Shown here in pieces: positions 10,112 to 22,650 of a stretch of 53,765 bases of DNA. The stretch lies in the NCBI GenBank assembly GCA_039545315.1, contig BCIM01000012.1, positions 1 through 53,765 of the forward strand, given 5' to 3'. Position numbers and translations under genes: made by a program. Source of the DNA: Kondoa malvinella. Lineage: Eukaryota > Basidiomycota > Agaricostilbomycetes > Agaricostilbales > Kondoaceae. Under the pieces are notes generated by a model, which ran no database searches, had not been told where the DNA came from, and saw only the letters and a program-made list of their open reading frames with translations. Numbering within the stretch: the stretch's first letter is position 1; the number at the start of each line of letters is the position of its first letter.

Positions 10112-13100
10112 ATGGCTACCATTAGGGGTATGTGTACCACTATGAGCGCATGTTGAACAGCATCTGACTCGCAGGGTAGCCATTGACCAAGCCTCTATCC
10201 GAGGATTGACTTCTGGCCAGGTCATTTTAGATCTGCAAAGCGCTGGTAAGCATTCCGGCGCAACTAGATTTTGTGCTGAAGCTACGTTCCAGTCAAAGAG
10301 CTTATCGAGAACAGCCTGGATGCTGGAGGCAAGAACATAGGTTGGTTTGGCAGACTGCATCTACCATCTACCCTCGCTGAACTCTGTACTCAGAAATTCG
10401 GCTGAAGAACTACGGTTTGGACGCGATCGAAGTGGTAGACGATGGCACAGGCATCATGCCTGAGGACTTTGATACTATAGGTAAGCTGCTTGATAGCGGA
10501 AGCGCAATGTTTGATCGAGAATGCTGTCAGGCCAGAGATCCTTCACCTCTAAGCTGGACTCTTTCGAAGCGCTCCAAGGTGTCTCGTCTTTTGGATTCAG
10601 AGGAGAAGCTTTCCACAGCCTGTGCTCTGTCGCCAGAGTTCGCCTGACTACATGCGTCGAAGGCAAACAACCACGCGGATCGCTCGTCGTCTTTGCTTCC
10701 GATGGCAGTGTCGCATCTCAATCGTCAGCAGCTCGCTCTGTGAGCTACGACTTCTTCGCTGCTTTGTCGTTGTCTTACTTCCTACGAGCGAGGAACAACC
10801 GTTACCGCATCTGACCTCTTTCATGCTCTTCCCGTTCGACGCAAAGACTTTGAGAAGAATCACCGTCGAGAGTTCACCAAACTACTGAAGCTGCTGCAGG
10901 CTTATGCTCTGATCTCAAGCGGTGTGCGCATCACCGTCAGCGTGACCAATCCAAAAGGGTGACTCTGAATTGCTTCCTCGTCTCGTGCTATCTTGATTGA
11001 ATGAACAACTTAAAGCAAGAAGACCGACCATGTGAAGACGCTGGGTAGCATATCACTTCGTCAGAACTTTGCGGCAGTCTTTGAAGCGAAAGCTTCCGCT
11101 GCTCTTCGAGAGCTGGACTTTGAATTTCAAGTGGAGGCTGAGAAGTCGGCCCTGCGAGGTCTAAAGTCGCGTACATTGTAGGACGTGCTATAGACGGATG
11201 TTTCTTACAGCTGATGCGTTATGTTCTCAGTGCAATCAAGGTCAATGGCTTAATTTCGAAACCTATTTCTGGGTCGGGTCGCACTTCTTCTGATCGCCAA
11301 TTCCTCTCTGTCAACGGTCGACCCTTTCACTCTGACAAGGTCTTTGAATCTTTCTGTACCTTGTCAGCTTATTGAATTGTGGATTATCTGCAGCTTCAGA
11401 AAGCATGTAACGAGACGTATCGCAACATGAACCCGAAAGAATACCCTGTTCTGCTCGTCAACATTACCTTACCGCTTGGTATGTCGTGCAACGCCTGCGA
11501 GTATGGTATTGACAGGGCTGTAAACAGACGAGCTTGATGTAAACGTCAGCCCGGATAAGAGAACTGTACTCTTGCACAGCGAGAACAATGTACTCGATGC
11601 ATTGAAAGTACGTCGTACCTTTCATTGACGCATGTTCCTAAATGTCTGTACAGACTGCCTTGACTTTGCAATTGGGTGGTGCGTCATCTGCATTCTCGAC
11701 TCAACCCGATCAGCGTCGGTCACCTTCTCCGTTGTTCGATCAGGAAAACGCTGCTGACGCTGCTGAAGAGCAAGACAATTCAGCCATTGACTTATCACAA
11801 GCTACTTCAGGCGTCCGACCAACCAGGTCTGTCGGTCCTCGTCCGTCTACGCAGCTGCCCAATGCCAAGCGCCGCAAACAATCGTCCTCAGTCGCAGTGA
11901 ACGATTCTGAAGATGAAGTAGAGCTCAATCGCCCATCGCAATGCGAAATGCAAATGCAAACTGAAGTCAAGCCCATCCAAAGACAAAGCCATCAGGTCTT
12001 TGCGACTCCGAGCGACCCCTCAGATGAGACGGATCAGTTTGTTCCTCGCAACGAGTCTACGGAGCGAGCAGACGAAGAGTTACAAGTACTCGATTTCCTC
12101 GATGTCGGCCATTTCTTGTCGCAAGAATATCCAGCAGCAGTAGACTCTGTTCGGCCAGACATTTCTGAGTCTCCGCCTCGAATCACTGGCTCTCTCAATA
12201 CCGCGTCAGCTATGTGGAACACGCCTGATATTCCATCTCTCGATGATTTGCCGATGGTTCAAGCTGGCATAGCAGATACAGATCCGGATGACGATGAAGT
12301 CAACATGCCCAGTCAACCTCAAGTGCCTGACCAGCAGGATCACTCGCAGCGAACTTCTAGCTCCGTCTCGTGGCCGACCAACTCACAAGCCAGCTCGCAT
12401 GAATCAACAAGTCAAGACATTGCCGAATCACAAAGTCAGTCGTCAAGAGTGCAACCTCAAGCGCTCGAAGTTTCCCAAGCAGAAATTGAGGTTTCAGACA
12501 GCCGGAAGAGCCGTAATTTGGGCATCGATGCTCCCCGCATATCTGAATTATGGAAAGGCCACAAGAGCAGACGGGCACCTGCAAGCGATGATTTGGCTGA
12601 GAAGCTGCAAGAGAATGCCGGTATCGAAGCACGAGTCGGTGAAGCGGAAGCAACCTTATCTCGGCTAGTGATACAAGATGATTTTGCTCGTATGACTATT
12701 TGCGGCCAGTTCAACAAGGGCTTCATTATCGCTCGACGTTCAACATATTCCAAAGATAATGATGCTGGAGTAGAAGATGACCTTTTCCTGGTCGATCAGC
12801 ATGCCTCGGACGAAAAGTTCAACTTTGAATCATTGCAAGCCGACACTGTATTGGAATCTCAGCGGGAACTCCAGTGAGCACTCTACAGATACAAAAGTGC
12901 GCTCTGATAGTCATCTATAGACCACGAGTATTGAATCTGTCGGCTATGGAAGAGCTAGTCGCTTCAGAGCACCTTGAAATCTTACGCAAGAATGGGTATC
13001 AGATCGAAGCAGATGAAGATGCTCCTTCTGGCAGTCGGATCAAGCTGCTTGCACATCCAGTGTCGCAGAACACTCGCTTTGACGATCAGGGTATATTGAG

Positions 13101-13522
13101 TATTTTGGTACTGTTATGCATGTGATGCTAAGTGTGACAGATCTGGCGGAACTGCTACACTTGTTGCAAGAGAATCCGAATACAAGGATGCTTCGTCCTA
13201 CCAAGACTCGCGCAATGTTTGCCAGTCGAGCGTGTCGCAAGAGTGTCATGATTGGCACCGCTTTGCCGCAAAAGCGAATGGCAGATGTAAGAAGCTCAAT
13301 TGATGCTTGTTCGATTGTCATTGACGGCTGTCGATACAGATCGTACGGCATATGGGTACAATGAAGCAGCCTTGGTCATGCCCTCATGGGCGGCCCACAA
13401 TGAGATGGGTAGGCTGCCTGGCTCTACAGCTGAACCAAAACTTACTCGTCGCACAGCTATCGGCGGTCTCACAGCAGGCAGATAGTAGAGAGAAGGTCGA
13501 CATGTCTAAGCTATTGCTGTAA
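10112..13522 (+). CDS. PMS1: Mismatch repair MutL homologue Pms1 (PMS2 type), 916 aa
   Basis: Subunit of MutL-alpha, the nicking endonuclease of mismatch repair. Fourteen exons starting at 10112 and ending at 13522 sum to 2751 nt. The N-terminal GHKL ATPase is intact: IRAIDQASIRGLTSGQVILDL, then KELIENSLDAG with the catalytic Glu and Mg-binding Asn, the DDGTGI loop, and SFGFRGEA. NVSPDKRTV closes the transducer domain. A long acidic, Ser-rich linker follows in the 1220-nt exon 11654-12873. The C-terminal domain has the endonuclease motif DQHASDEKFNFE (DQHA-x2-E-x4-E), a Cys-bearing RACRKSVMIG stretch and CPHGRP, so metal-dependent nicking should be retained. The second-intron acceptor was set at 10179 because it restores the usual start. 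Confidence 0.95.
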
Positions 13523-13590
13523 GCTCAGCTGCAATTGTAGTAGTCACCTAAGTACACTGTCAGTCTGTTTACCTTGTACAACGATCACAA

Positions 13591-14977
13591 ATGAATGTAA
13601 AATGTCGAGTGTATGTGCTATACGTATGGAAAGCGGGCCTACATCCTAATCAAGTGACTGGACAGCTGCAAGCAGAAGACGGCGCAATACACTTGTCCAA
13701 AATGCAATCTAGTTTATTGCAGCATGGATTGCTTTCGCTCGCCTGTGAGATACCGTGCAGCTACAACCAAGTCATAACTTCATGCAGCTCTCACAGGATC
13801 ATGGCAGCTGCTCTGAAGACTTCTACAAAAAGACCATCAAGCAGCACATTGACGAATATCAGACGAACGATCCTGAAGAAAAGAAGGCCATGCTGGACAT
13901 CTTGAGGCGTATCAGTGATGGGGAAGGCCTGGATGAGACCCGAGAAGATGACGATGAGGAAGTAGAAGGCTCAGGTGCAGAGTTGATAAGCAGATTAGCG
14001 GACATTGATCTTGGTCAGTTCAACTGTCGACAACAGCCCGGTCTGCTGACTACATGACAGACACCATCGACATCAGCACTCTCGAAACGCTACTCTCCGC
14101 TTCTCAGCTTGCGGAGGTAAAGGCATTGCTGTCAGACGAAAACAAAGCACGTCAACTTCTCGAGCAAGTAGAACCAGCTGTACCTTGGTGGTACTTGCCG
14201 GAAAGCGACGAGACCGCTGTGGAAAGCCCCCCTATCGCTCTTGAGACTGCTCTAATACCAAGCTGGGATCCTGTGAGAGATGCTTCAAAGTTGATCTTCA
14301 ACGCAACAGCTATTCTGTGAGTCGCGCGTAATCACTATCAAGTCTAATTCTGATGTACATCTAGTCTGGCCTACGCCGTTACATATCGCACTCTCGATGG
14401 TATGGAGGACAGACAAGAGGCTGTTTCGCACCTGCTCGGCGTCTTGCCTTTCCTGTTTGAGAATTCTACTGTTGCTCTCCAATCTGCAGAAGAAGCCATA
14501 CAATACGTCTTCTCAAGATCGACAGTGAGCCTGCTCTTCGTTGCTATTGAGCTGTTCTGAATATCATGATAGGCAAGCGGAGATGAAGCGAAACGAACCT
14601 TCTTGCAAGATACCCAGCTGCTGTTACGGCGACCATTGATATCTTCTGAAGATGAAAACGAGACCACTCCCGCTTTGCTTGCTTTGAGTGACATGCATGC
14701 TACCTTTTCTACAAGTCGTCGAAGGGAGTGCAAAGCAGCAGCGCGCAAGATTGCGTTCTACGCTGCTATCGTCAACGCGAAGGCATTTACTACCGCCGAC
14801 CTGAACAAAGTCGCTAAGGAGCTATCTCAAGCCCAGTCTCAACTACATTCTACTTCTGAATCCACACATCGGCATGAAGTACTCATGCAAGAAAGCATTC
14901 GGGCAAGAAACGAAGCGTTATTACCAGCGATGGGCAAAAATGAGGATCAGAAACTGAAAATACAAGTACTGTCGTGA
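13591..14977 (+). CDS. ZNHIT2: HIT zinc-finger protein, ZNHIT2-like, 381 aa
   Basis: HIT zinc-finger proteins of this type work with the R2TP/HSP90 chaperone system; human ZNHIT2 helps assemble U5 snRNP and RNA polymerases. Exons 13591-13610, 13666-13744, 13788-14013, 14061-14316, 14365-14524 and 14573-14977 give 1146 nt. The zinc-finger ligands are all present at residues C5, C8, C17, C20, C25, C29, H38 and C41. The first two Cys are brought together only by splicing out 13611-13665. An acidic region (EDDDEEVEGSG) follows, then a helical domain with VPWWYLPESD and WDP motifs, which are typical of the family. It starts 69 nt after the PMS1 stop codon. Confidence 0.85.
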
Positions 14978-15042
14978 GATTGCATGTATGTGTATTCAGG
15001 ATCGAGCATGTGTAACCATTACTGAAAATGTCTCCCTTTTGT

Positions 15043-17712
15043 CTAGGCACTCTTATCTTTCCCAGCTGCCTGAAGAACAGCCGCTCCCATATCGCCTCTC
15101 TTCCAGAAGCTTTCACTTGGTCTGTGGCAATCACAAGCGTCAACACGAGGAATGATGGACAAACAGAAGAGACTTACCCATATGGAGGTTCGTGCATGTT
15201 TCTCTTTTCTGGCGCAGGCTGAACTTCTTTGTCTAGGCCCATCATTGAGATGTACTGTCCTTTGAGCTGGTACTCGCTCTTGGCCAATGTTGCTGCTTCC
15301 TCCGTCTGCTTCCAGAATAGCTCCTCCAAGACATGTCTAGCAAGAGCTCGGAAACCTTGGTAGAGTCGCTCTGAGGCTAAGCCGACCAATAAAGCAGTAA
15401 AGAGAGTCGTGCGAATGTTGTAATAGGCCGAGCCTGAAGCATTTGTTGATTGGTAAATACGAGTGGTGTGGAAAGGATGCATTTCGTATTCCCCGAGATG
15501 GGTCATACCGAAGGCTTGAGCTGTTCCATTGATTGCGCCGCCAGTTGTGTGACTTTGTGGGTACGTAGTGTGGATAGTCCCATTTCTCGGCTGGAACATG
15601 TAGACGAGTGACGCGTTGGTGAGGGCAGCGACCCAGGTCAAAGCTCCCTGCTCAAATATTAGGCATGCAATATGCGAGCGGGCAGAACATACGAGAGTCT
15701 CTAGCCAGGGACCAATGCTCTCAGCTCGCTTAGGTGCTGATCGACGATGGTTGATGCAGACTTTGATGGCGTCTCCTCTCAGTTCAATCTGCAAAAAGGT
15801 TAGCATCAGGATAGCAGGAAAACTAGTGACATACGAAGTTATTGACAAGAGCGGCAACAGGACACAAAGGCCATGCGACGGACCATAAGCAGACATAGCC
15901 GAACTATCCAAGACCATCAGCGACAAGTCCACGAATCTTGACATAGTCCTTACCTGCTGGACCATCTCCGCATAGTCCAAGAAGGTGTTATATTCAGGTA
16001 AAGATGCTTCACGTCTGATCCGCTCCAGAAATTGCTTTTCCGTCGGATCATCACCTTCTACATCATTGTTCCGCAATTCTCCCTTCTGCTCCTTTCTGTC
16101 GTTGACTTTGGTCGTTATGAATCGCTGAACGAAAGGAACGACAATCTCGTTGAAGGCACCAATAGCTTGAGTTGTAGTAGATAGGGCAAAGAGGGTGTTT
16201 GTAAGACGCTCAGAGTTGATTCGGAAGCCTGATGCCAAAGTGTTTGGCGATACAGTTTCTGGGACAGATTTGGAGTGACGCAAGAAGCTTAGGATGCTTG
16301 GAACGAGCAGTGAGCCAAAGGGAACTGTCGATTCTAAATTAGACGGGACGAGACAGAAGGGAGCCGCTTACTGTAAACATAAGCGGTCAAAGTCAGAGTA
16401 CCGACTGTTGAGAGGCGTCAACATTGTTGTAGAGCATACGTAAGAAGCAAAATTTACTCACATGCGACAATAGCATTGAGGGAAAACATCTTGAGTACAA
16501 GCGACTTTTCGAAAGTAGGGTCTCTCTTGTGATTTTCATACTTGGTGAGCTGCACAGCCGTCTCGTGCCAGATACCAACAACCTATACTCTTGTCAGTAT
16601 CGCGAAAAAGTAAAGGGTAAATCAGCTTTACTCTCGGAACAGCGCCAGCGAAAGCGATAGTCGGCAGTAGACTCAACAAGCTCTTGCCCTTTCCATCGTA
16701 TACTTCATTGATGAGGACTTCGCTTGTGAAGATCATAGCGATCAGGAGAGCGAGACCGAAAGCGAAAAGAAGCAGGACGGGGATGCTGCTGAGGATGCGC
16801 AAGTCGCGGAGGTACCAAGGAAAGACGGCTTTGACTCCACCATGGACTTGATCTCGTGTTTGCATTGTTCCTTTGAATTCAGGTCGCTCTTTGCCAATGT
16901 TGGACACTTTGTAAGTTCCCCATCGAATAGCTAACATCCGTTCTCTTAAGCGCCAACCTTCTACAAAGACCAAAGACCAGGCGAGAACAATGATCGAGTA
17001 GACGATAGAGTAGGTGCCTAGTGAGATCCATGTCACCAGACCGATGCATGCTGGAATGACGAGAGCAGAGAAGTAGAAACTATGCATAAAATTAGCGCTT
17101 GTAGCCAGAAACACGGCGCTGAGCATACATGAGAAAGGAGAAGTACAGAGCGATAGACTCTCCAAAGTGATTCTTGATGTTTGTAAGCTGGTCGTCAGGA
17201 ATGGCTACAAGCGTGTCCTTGTTGAAGGTCGTCCAAGATTTCAACCATTTTGAATTGAATTCAGGATCATGCGGAGGGAAGATGGCAGTGACAGGCTCGT
17301 ACGGTGCCTGTTTGGGCACGATAGCTGCTCCTTCGACGCTGTTGATCAAGTTGTAGACGACCCGCAGACTTTCGCTTGCCGTGACGGGCTGAGCAGCAAA
17401 GTCTCGCTGTTCTCGAGGATCCGGCCGAGTGCTGAACACGCCATGTAGCCAATCATCAATGCGCTCGTCTTGCAATGCCTTGTGAATGGTTGACTTGCTC
17501 GCTCGGACAAAGATGAGGATTTCTTTAGTTTTAGGCAGGCCAGGTCGAGTTGTCACTTCGAGGTTATTCTTCTTGAGAGCTGCGAGGAGAGCAGGGTAGG
17601 ATTTGGCTGCTGCTTCATGTCCCGCGTCAAACAGGATGACATAGTCGCATTGTATTGCCTGCGAGTTGGCAGTCGCGCCCATGACGGACTTTTGCAGGTA
17701 TGACGAACTCAT
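15043..17712 (-). CDS. TMEM16/anoctamin family membrane protein (Ist2-like), 759 aa
   Basis: Fungal TMEM16 proteins are calcium-activated lipid scramblases; yeast Ist2 tethers the ER to the plasma membrane. Minus-strand exons 17129-17712, 16632-17079, 16462-16582, 16372-16404, 15954-16333, 15835-15903, 15693-15788, 15178-15647 and 15043-15121 give 2280 nt. The cytosolic N-terminal domain (about 190 aa) runs into the first membrane segment at FGESIALYFSFLI. Landmarks follow: GIWHETAVQLTKYENHK, FNEIVVPFVQRF, EMVQQFGYVCLWSVAWPL and NNFIELRGDAIKVC, the last carrying acidic residues where the family binds Ca2+. There is no long basic tail like that of yeast Ist2. The start is the first ATG in frame. 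The last exon is reached through a strong GTAAGT donor; without it the protein would stop one codon later. Confidence 0.9.
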
Positions 17713-18113
17713 AGTCGTGCTTGGGTGGCCTGTGTCTTGTTGAACGGGTCGGCTTGAGAAGAGAAGCGTTGACCTCCTTCGAATTCGCGAGGCGCTTGTC
17801 AACAGGCGAATACGTCATTTCCGAATTGACGCGCGGGATGAACAAGGTTTGCGCGCAGAAGGAGGGGCATAGGAAGAGAAGCAGGTATGATAGCAAGCAG
17901 CTGTGAAATTGTACATGGCAAGAAAACCTAGAAACAGCAATTGTGCTCCAACAACAAACAAATACCCTTGGTACTGACGACACATGGCGAGAAGCTTGAT
18001 CTGTTTGCAAAAGGCGCAAAGAAAGAGTCGAGGGACATTTGCGTGGATGAGAGTGGGCAATTGGCGGATTGATGGCGGCCTAGCTCATTCGCGGCAGACA
18101 GCGACAGCTGGGT
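17713..18113. other. Spacer between HP1 and the TMEM16 gene
   Basis: About 400 nt lying downstream of HP1 and upstream of the TMEM16 gene, both on the minus strand. Open frames occur but none joins to a gene or carries a recognisable motif. It presumably holds the HP1 3' end and the TMEM16 promoter. Confidence 0.35.
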
Positions 18114-19119
18114 CTAGTTGCCGCTGGTGCTCTTGAATCTATATCACAGTGATTCAGTTAGATGCCAATCAAGCTTAGATACGATACGACTGACTTGAGA
18201 TGAGCTTCGAAGAAAGCAATGACCTGTACATAGATCAGAGCAAGCATCAGTACAATCGATAGACGATAACCGGTCAGCGCACCTTCTGCGGCGCTCTAGT
18301 ATAGATGAGCTCGCTCGCAACCCACGCTCTCGACCCATCCTCCCTGTCGCAAGAGGTCAGCTGTGAGCAGAGTACAATGCAGTGATCCAGACTGACCAAG
18401 TAACAAACAGCCTGAGCGAGTTTGAAGGCTCGTCCTTTTCGACGGTAATGACCTGATTAACGCAATCCTCCCAGCTTTGCAGATCCATATATTTCATAAT
18501 GTCGCCTTCGACACCTCCATCCATTCCATCTTCTCCGCTATCCGAAGCAGGATCATCAGAAGCCGCTGCAGTGGGTTTCCTATCCTGCGAACCGTCTGAC
18601 GATTCTTCTCTTGTCCTTTTCCGAGCAGGTTGATTCCGGCTTGAGGTACTGCCGTTAGGTATGGATTTGCGTTTCTTGCTTGGACCAGCAGCGGCAGGAC
18701 AGGCAGAGCCTGTGTCGGGTGCTTTCTTGCTATTTGGGACTGAATTGCTTGCTACTCTATCTTTCCAGTATAGGTCTAGTAAAGCCTTGCAGGAGCTGTT
18801 TCCAAGCATGAGCGCGGTCTATTGGCACTTGCATGGTAGCGGCTGACTCTAGATTCTCTTCCTCGGTCCCTGTTGGCGTAAATCAGTACAAACAATATTG
18901 GCGCGAAAAGGCAAGGACATGCAGCTATTTTCTGACGCAGGGTAGCCGACCCAAGCTACCAAGTACATGCGGTTCCCAGCCTGGCGAGCAGGAGTCAGCT
19001 ATCCGATGTAGAGACGCGGTCAAACTGCTCACTTTGCCTTTGTGTTGCAATATCTTTTCTACTTCAAACTCTTCTTCATCAGAGCTCTCCTCCCTTTTCT
19101 TGCTGTTGCCTTTGGCCAT
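18114..19119 (-). CDS. Heterochromatin protein HP1/Swi6, chromo and chromo-shadow domains, 229 aa
   Basis: Binds methylated H3K9 and builds heterochromatin. Minus-strand exons 19033-19119, 18923-18980, 18829-18869, 18397-18785, 18283-18343, 18195-18223 and 18114-18138 give 690 nt. Residues 1-14 are basic/acidic, then the chromodomain runs EEEFEVEKILQHKG, MYLVAWVGYPASENSW and EEENLES, with the aromatic residues of the methyl-lysine cage. A Lys/Ser/Arg-rich hinge (SKKRKSIP, ARKRTREESS) follows. The chromo-shadow domain runs from about residue 150: MKYMDLQSWEDCVNQVITVE, LRLFVTWEDGSRAWV, then APQKVIAFFEAHLK. The intron 18870-18922 must start with GC, not GT, to restore the SENSW motif. Domain order and length match HP1 proteins. 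Confidence 0.92.
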
Positions 19120-19434
19120 TGTATGCGAGACGGGTGTTTGTAGTCTATTTTGTTGTCTGCGGACGCGAGAGCGAGGCAAAGAGGTTCAAAGCGATAGAGA
19201 AGGGAAATACAGAAGGCGCGTGTTAATAGCTGGAGATCAATCCTTGGCCTTCAGCTAACGAGACAGTCGAACACTTTAATTACAGAAAACAATAGAGGTG
19301 CTCGCTCGACCTGTCTCTTCCTCCTCGAGTCCCTCGTCAGCCGATGAAGTGGCGACGACAGCCTTACCCCGCATTCGACCGCTCTCTCGCCTCGGGAGAT
19401 CTCAACCTGAGACTGCGCTGCGATAAGATCAGCA
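19120..19434. promoter_or_regulatory. Divergent promoter between HP1 and an F-box gene
   Basis: A 315-nt region between two genes transcribed away from each other. It has pyrimidine-rich tracts near 19310-19330. No motif shared with the other promoters was found. Confidence 0.3.
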
Positions 19435-21282
19435 ATGGACGGCCTCAACTTGGAAATTCTAGAAGACATCTTGCTTCGCTGCTCACCCAAAGATGTGGCC
19501 CGCTTCGCACAGACCTGTAAAGCAGCTTATCAATTGGTATGCAAGCCAGCCGACTGTTCCCTTTGGAGAAGGCTATACTGCGCTAATTGGGACGATCCGC
19601 GTATACAATCACCTGCCTCTGTGATCGATTGGAAGTCCACTGCTCAGACGCTCACGAGAGCCGAAACTCTGATGAGAGCTGGAACGGCGACGAACGAGGA
19701 CTTGGAAGCTTTACTAGTTCTGCTGTCTACTTCAATGCCTCATAGCTCGAGCGATCTAGAAGAAGAAGATCCTTCGCTCAATACTACTTTTATCGCTTCA
19801 CTTCTTGATGACGCGACTATCCGCGACCACCTCTTATGCAAGAATCGGTTTCATACAATAGCAGCAGCAGCAAAGATACGTCGAGCAGCTTCGTTATCAG
19901 AAGATACGCCTTTGATCTCCGCTCCCGTGCCGTATTTGCTCAAATCACCCGCTTCATGCAAGTTATCAACGCATTACGGCTTAAACATTTCCAATGAAAT
20001 CTCGTCCTTTGAAAGAGGAGCAGCTCGAGCCAGAGTGTATGATCTATCGAGGTACAGAAGAAAGAATGCATATGGGCCTTTCAAGGTGGTCACAAAGTCT
20101 GAAGGTGAATCCCACCTGGCGGTCGATTGGCAACAGATGGAAGCCATTATGCTCGTTGCTGGTATGCTACAAGCAAAGTCTCTGTAACTTTGGCTCACCT
20201 CGGCTCAGGCTCAAATGCGATGGATCTTTTCGGAAAGCATCAAGTTGGCAAACTCTTCCGTGCGTGGCATGCTACTTGAATTATACTGTTCTAAATTGTT
20301 TTGGGACTACAGCCATGGGTCTGCGATTCGCCAGACCATTCACAGCACCGCCAAGCAAGAGCAAGAGGGATTGGGCAGGAGTGGAAGGTCATTATCATCG
20401 AATCGTGTGCTTCTTGGACTATAGGGATCTGTTCAGTAAGCCTCCTCGTGCTGCTGTATTGCACGATGTCTGAAGTTGAGCTGTTCCCAGACTATAATGT
20501 CAGTTGAATGCAGTTCAGAGCTGCAAACGCTAATCAACTCCTTTGCGTGATAGATCAGACGCAGTAAATCCCCTGCGCAAGTGAGTTATCTACGCTGACT
20601 ATGCCGCAGTGAATGGTCAGCAAGGCATGTCGTTAGACGACTACGAAGAAGCGGTCAAGCTATTACATTTAGAACTCAAAGTCACCGGCTATGGCTCGGA
20701 AGATGATGATTCAGACACCGCTTTCCCTACCATCAATTGTACGCTCCTTAGGTGTACGTTCAGTAAATACTGATCGAAGCACAGTCCAAGGATCTTCAGA
20801 TGGCGGTAATCCTCATGAGTGAGTAGATGACATCACGCTGGTCATCCCGTCGCTCAAAGGCGAAGCTTTAGATCTACTGTGCAAGGAACAGTCAAGAAGA
20901 TGCCATGCGGCAATATACAGTGGAGGATGGTGAGCCATACTCACTTGTCTGAATGTCGAGCTGACATGATTGCCAGACATCTAAATATGGCGGAATAGAT
21001 AGATGGAGCTCAGTTGGAGTGCAAGTAGGTGGTCAGCAGAGCGCAAGTGGTATATATGGAATATGGACAGCGGGTCCTCACTCTCCATGGCTTGACGTCT
21101 CATTGACTAGCTTATCAGGGTGTCGATCATCAACTTGAAGATCCGGCTGGACCGTATTTGCTATGGCGCTGTGAGTCTCCTTACTCAAGCTGACTGAGGC
21201 AAGCTGATACAGCACAGGTGATGATCCACATGAGCACGATTCAGCTGCCGAAAGTGGTAGTTCGGACTCCGACTCGGATTAG
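19435..21282 (+). CDS. F-box protein with basidiomycete-type C-terminal domain
   Basis: Probable substrate receptor of an SCF ubiquitin ligase. It starts with an F-box-like segment, LNLEILEDILLRCSPKDVARFAQTC, and then CSLWRRLYCANWDDP. After a variable middle come the blocks common to a large basidiomycete F-box family: DWAGVEGHYHRIVCFLDYRD, DDYEEAVKLLHLELKVTGYG, a VKKMPCGNIQWRM block, GGIDRWSSVGVQVGG, GIYGIWTA and EDPAGPYLLWR. The end is acidic (DSDSD, stop at 21282). The first exon runs from 19435 to about 20161. The second half is cut into many short exons between 20400 and 21220. Not every join there is certain, notably around 20810-20890 and 21070-21120. Confidence 0.8.
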
Positions 21283-21536
21283 TGTGCATTGTATGATGGT
21301 GTATCGATGTACATTTGTTTGTCTGTATGTAATTGCATTGCGTGACTCTCTCGCTGTGTCAGCTGAAAGTCCAGTACATGTACATTCCGTTGACCCGAAC
21401 CCATGCTGCACCATGATTGACAGCTTAGCTCCTGGGAAAGTAGCAAGAAGGAGAGCTCACCTAATACATCCATTCACGCTTCAATACGAGACTAGCATTT
21501 CCTCTCGCTGACTGGCTCTCGTCAATGTAGCATAGC

Positions 21537-22531
21537 CTATTCCCAGATCAGAGCACCAGTATCCGAAACAGCAGCTTTCATCCCTCCAGATAGATTTTGG
21601 CTCTTTACGCCTTTGGACTGCCTAGCCTTCTGTCTCGCTCTTTCATCTTCCGACTGCCTTGCTCTTCTATGCTCATTCAACCTCGCTTGACGTTCAACTT
21701 CGGCTTGCTGTTTAATATCTTTGGCAGCCTGTGATCGAGCTGCATTCTGTCTTGACTTCTTATCTGATTGAGAGCCAAGACCTGGTACAGAGCGCTGAGA
21801 TGCTGCTGTAGGGGATGAAGCGGCATATGAGGAAGTTGTAGCGTTCTCTGTAGATTGCGAGCGGTTATGAGCTACGAAAAGCGGCCATGCCAGGTCCAAC
21901 CCACTGATAGAGATGCTCTTGGCCTTCTTTGGCACTTCCTCCCAATCGGGCTCCTTCTCTACGACTTCAGCGAAAGTAGGCGCCTCATCCTCAATTTCAG
22001 GTTTTGAGTGAGGCACCACAGCAGGCTGGCGAGAATCCTTGTCCGGGTCTGCGATCTTCATAACGCGCGCATAGCTAGGTCCTTGAGGTTCTGAAAGCAT
22101 ATCGTCTACTTTGGTCTTGCGCGTCTTGCCTGCTTTCCGTTCTGCTGCAGTCCGCTTCTTGACAGGTACATCGTCCTTGATCTCTTCGACTGCTGGAGGA
22201 GGTGCAAGCTGAGCAGGCTGTGGTTGCTGCTTGCCATTGGATTGAGGAGGCTTTGACGAGACTTTGGCAGGAACAGGCGTCTGAGCAGGCTCTTCGACAG
22301 GCTCAGGCTTTTCTTTAGCATTCGCTCTCTTGCGCTTCTTTTTTGCTGCGTTCTTGGACAGCTCGCTTGAAGATTCTGCTGATCCGCTGACGATCGCTCG
22401 ACCAATGAGCGCCAACGAGCCAACAGCGGCTAGAGCAATCTGCGCGACACAGCCAGTGGTATCAGTGCAGCTCATACATAACACACAATCGCTCGTACAG
22501 CTGCATTACTTGCGTATTCAGAAAACGACAT
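21537..22531 (-). CDS. Hypothetical membrane-anchored basic/Ala-rich protein, 311 aa
   Basis: Not recognised. Exons 22499-22531 and 21537-22439 with a 59-nt intron give 936 nt. The N-terminus (MSFSEYASNAA) leads into one hydrophobic segment, IALAAVGSLALIGRAIVSG, which could be a signal anchor. It is followed at once by a strongly basic patch (AAKKKRKR). The rest is low complexity: Pro/Gln-rich, then Lys/Arg-rich, with a block PTFAEVVEKEPDWEEVPKK and a C-terminal Arg/Gln helix (RRARQSEDERARQKAR). Layout suggests a type of ER or nuclear-envelope anchored protein with a long soluble charged tail, but that is inference. Confidence 0.65.
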
Positions 22532-22650
22532 GGCGATAACGGAACAAGGCTAGATCAACAAAGCTCTCGAATGACGCTGGTGACAGGTGGCCCACAATGC
22601 TCTTTTCAACAAGCAATATGCACACATATACAAGCACGACGTAGTTTCAT

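Noticed and set aside
17627..18019. Minus-strand frame upstream of TMEM16
   Set aside because: No ATG start for the TMEM16 frame, no motifs, and the frame lies out of phase; treated as promoter.
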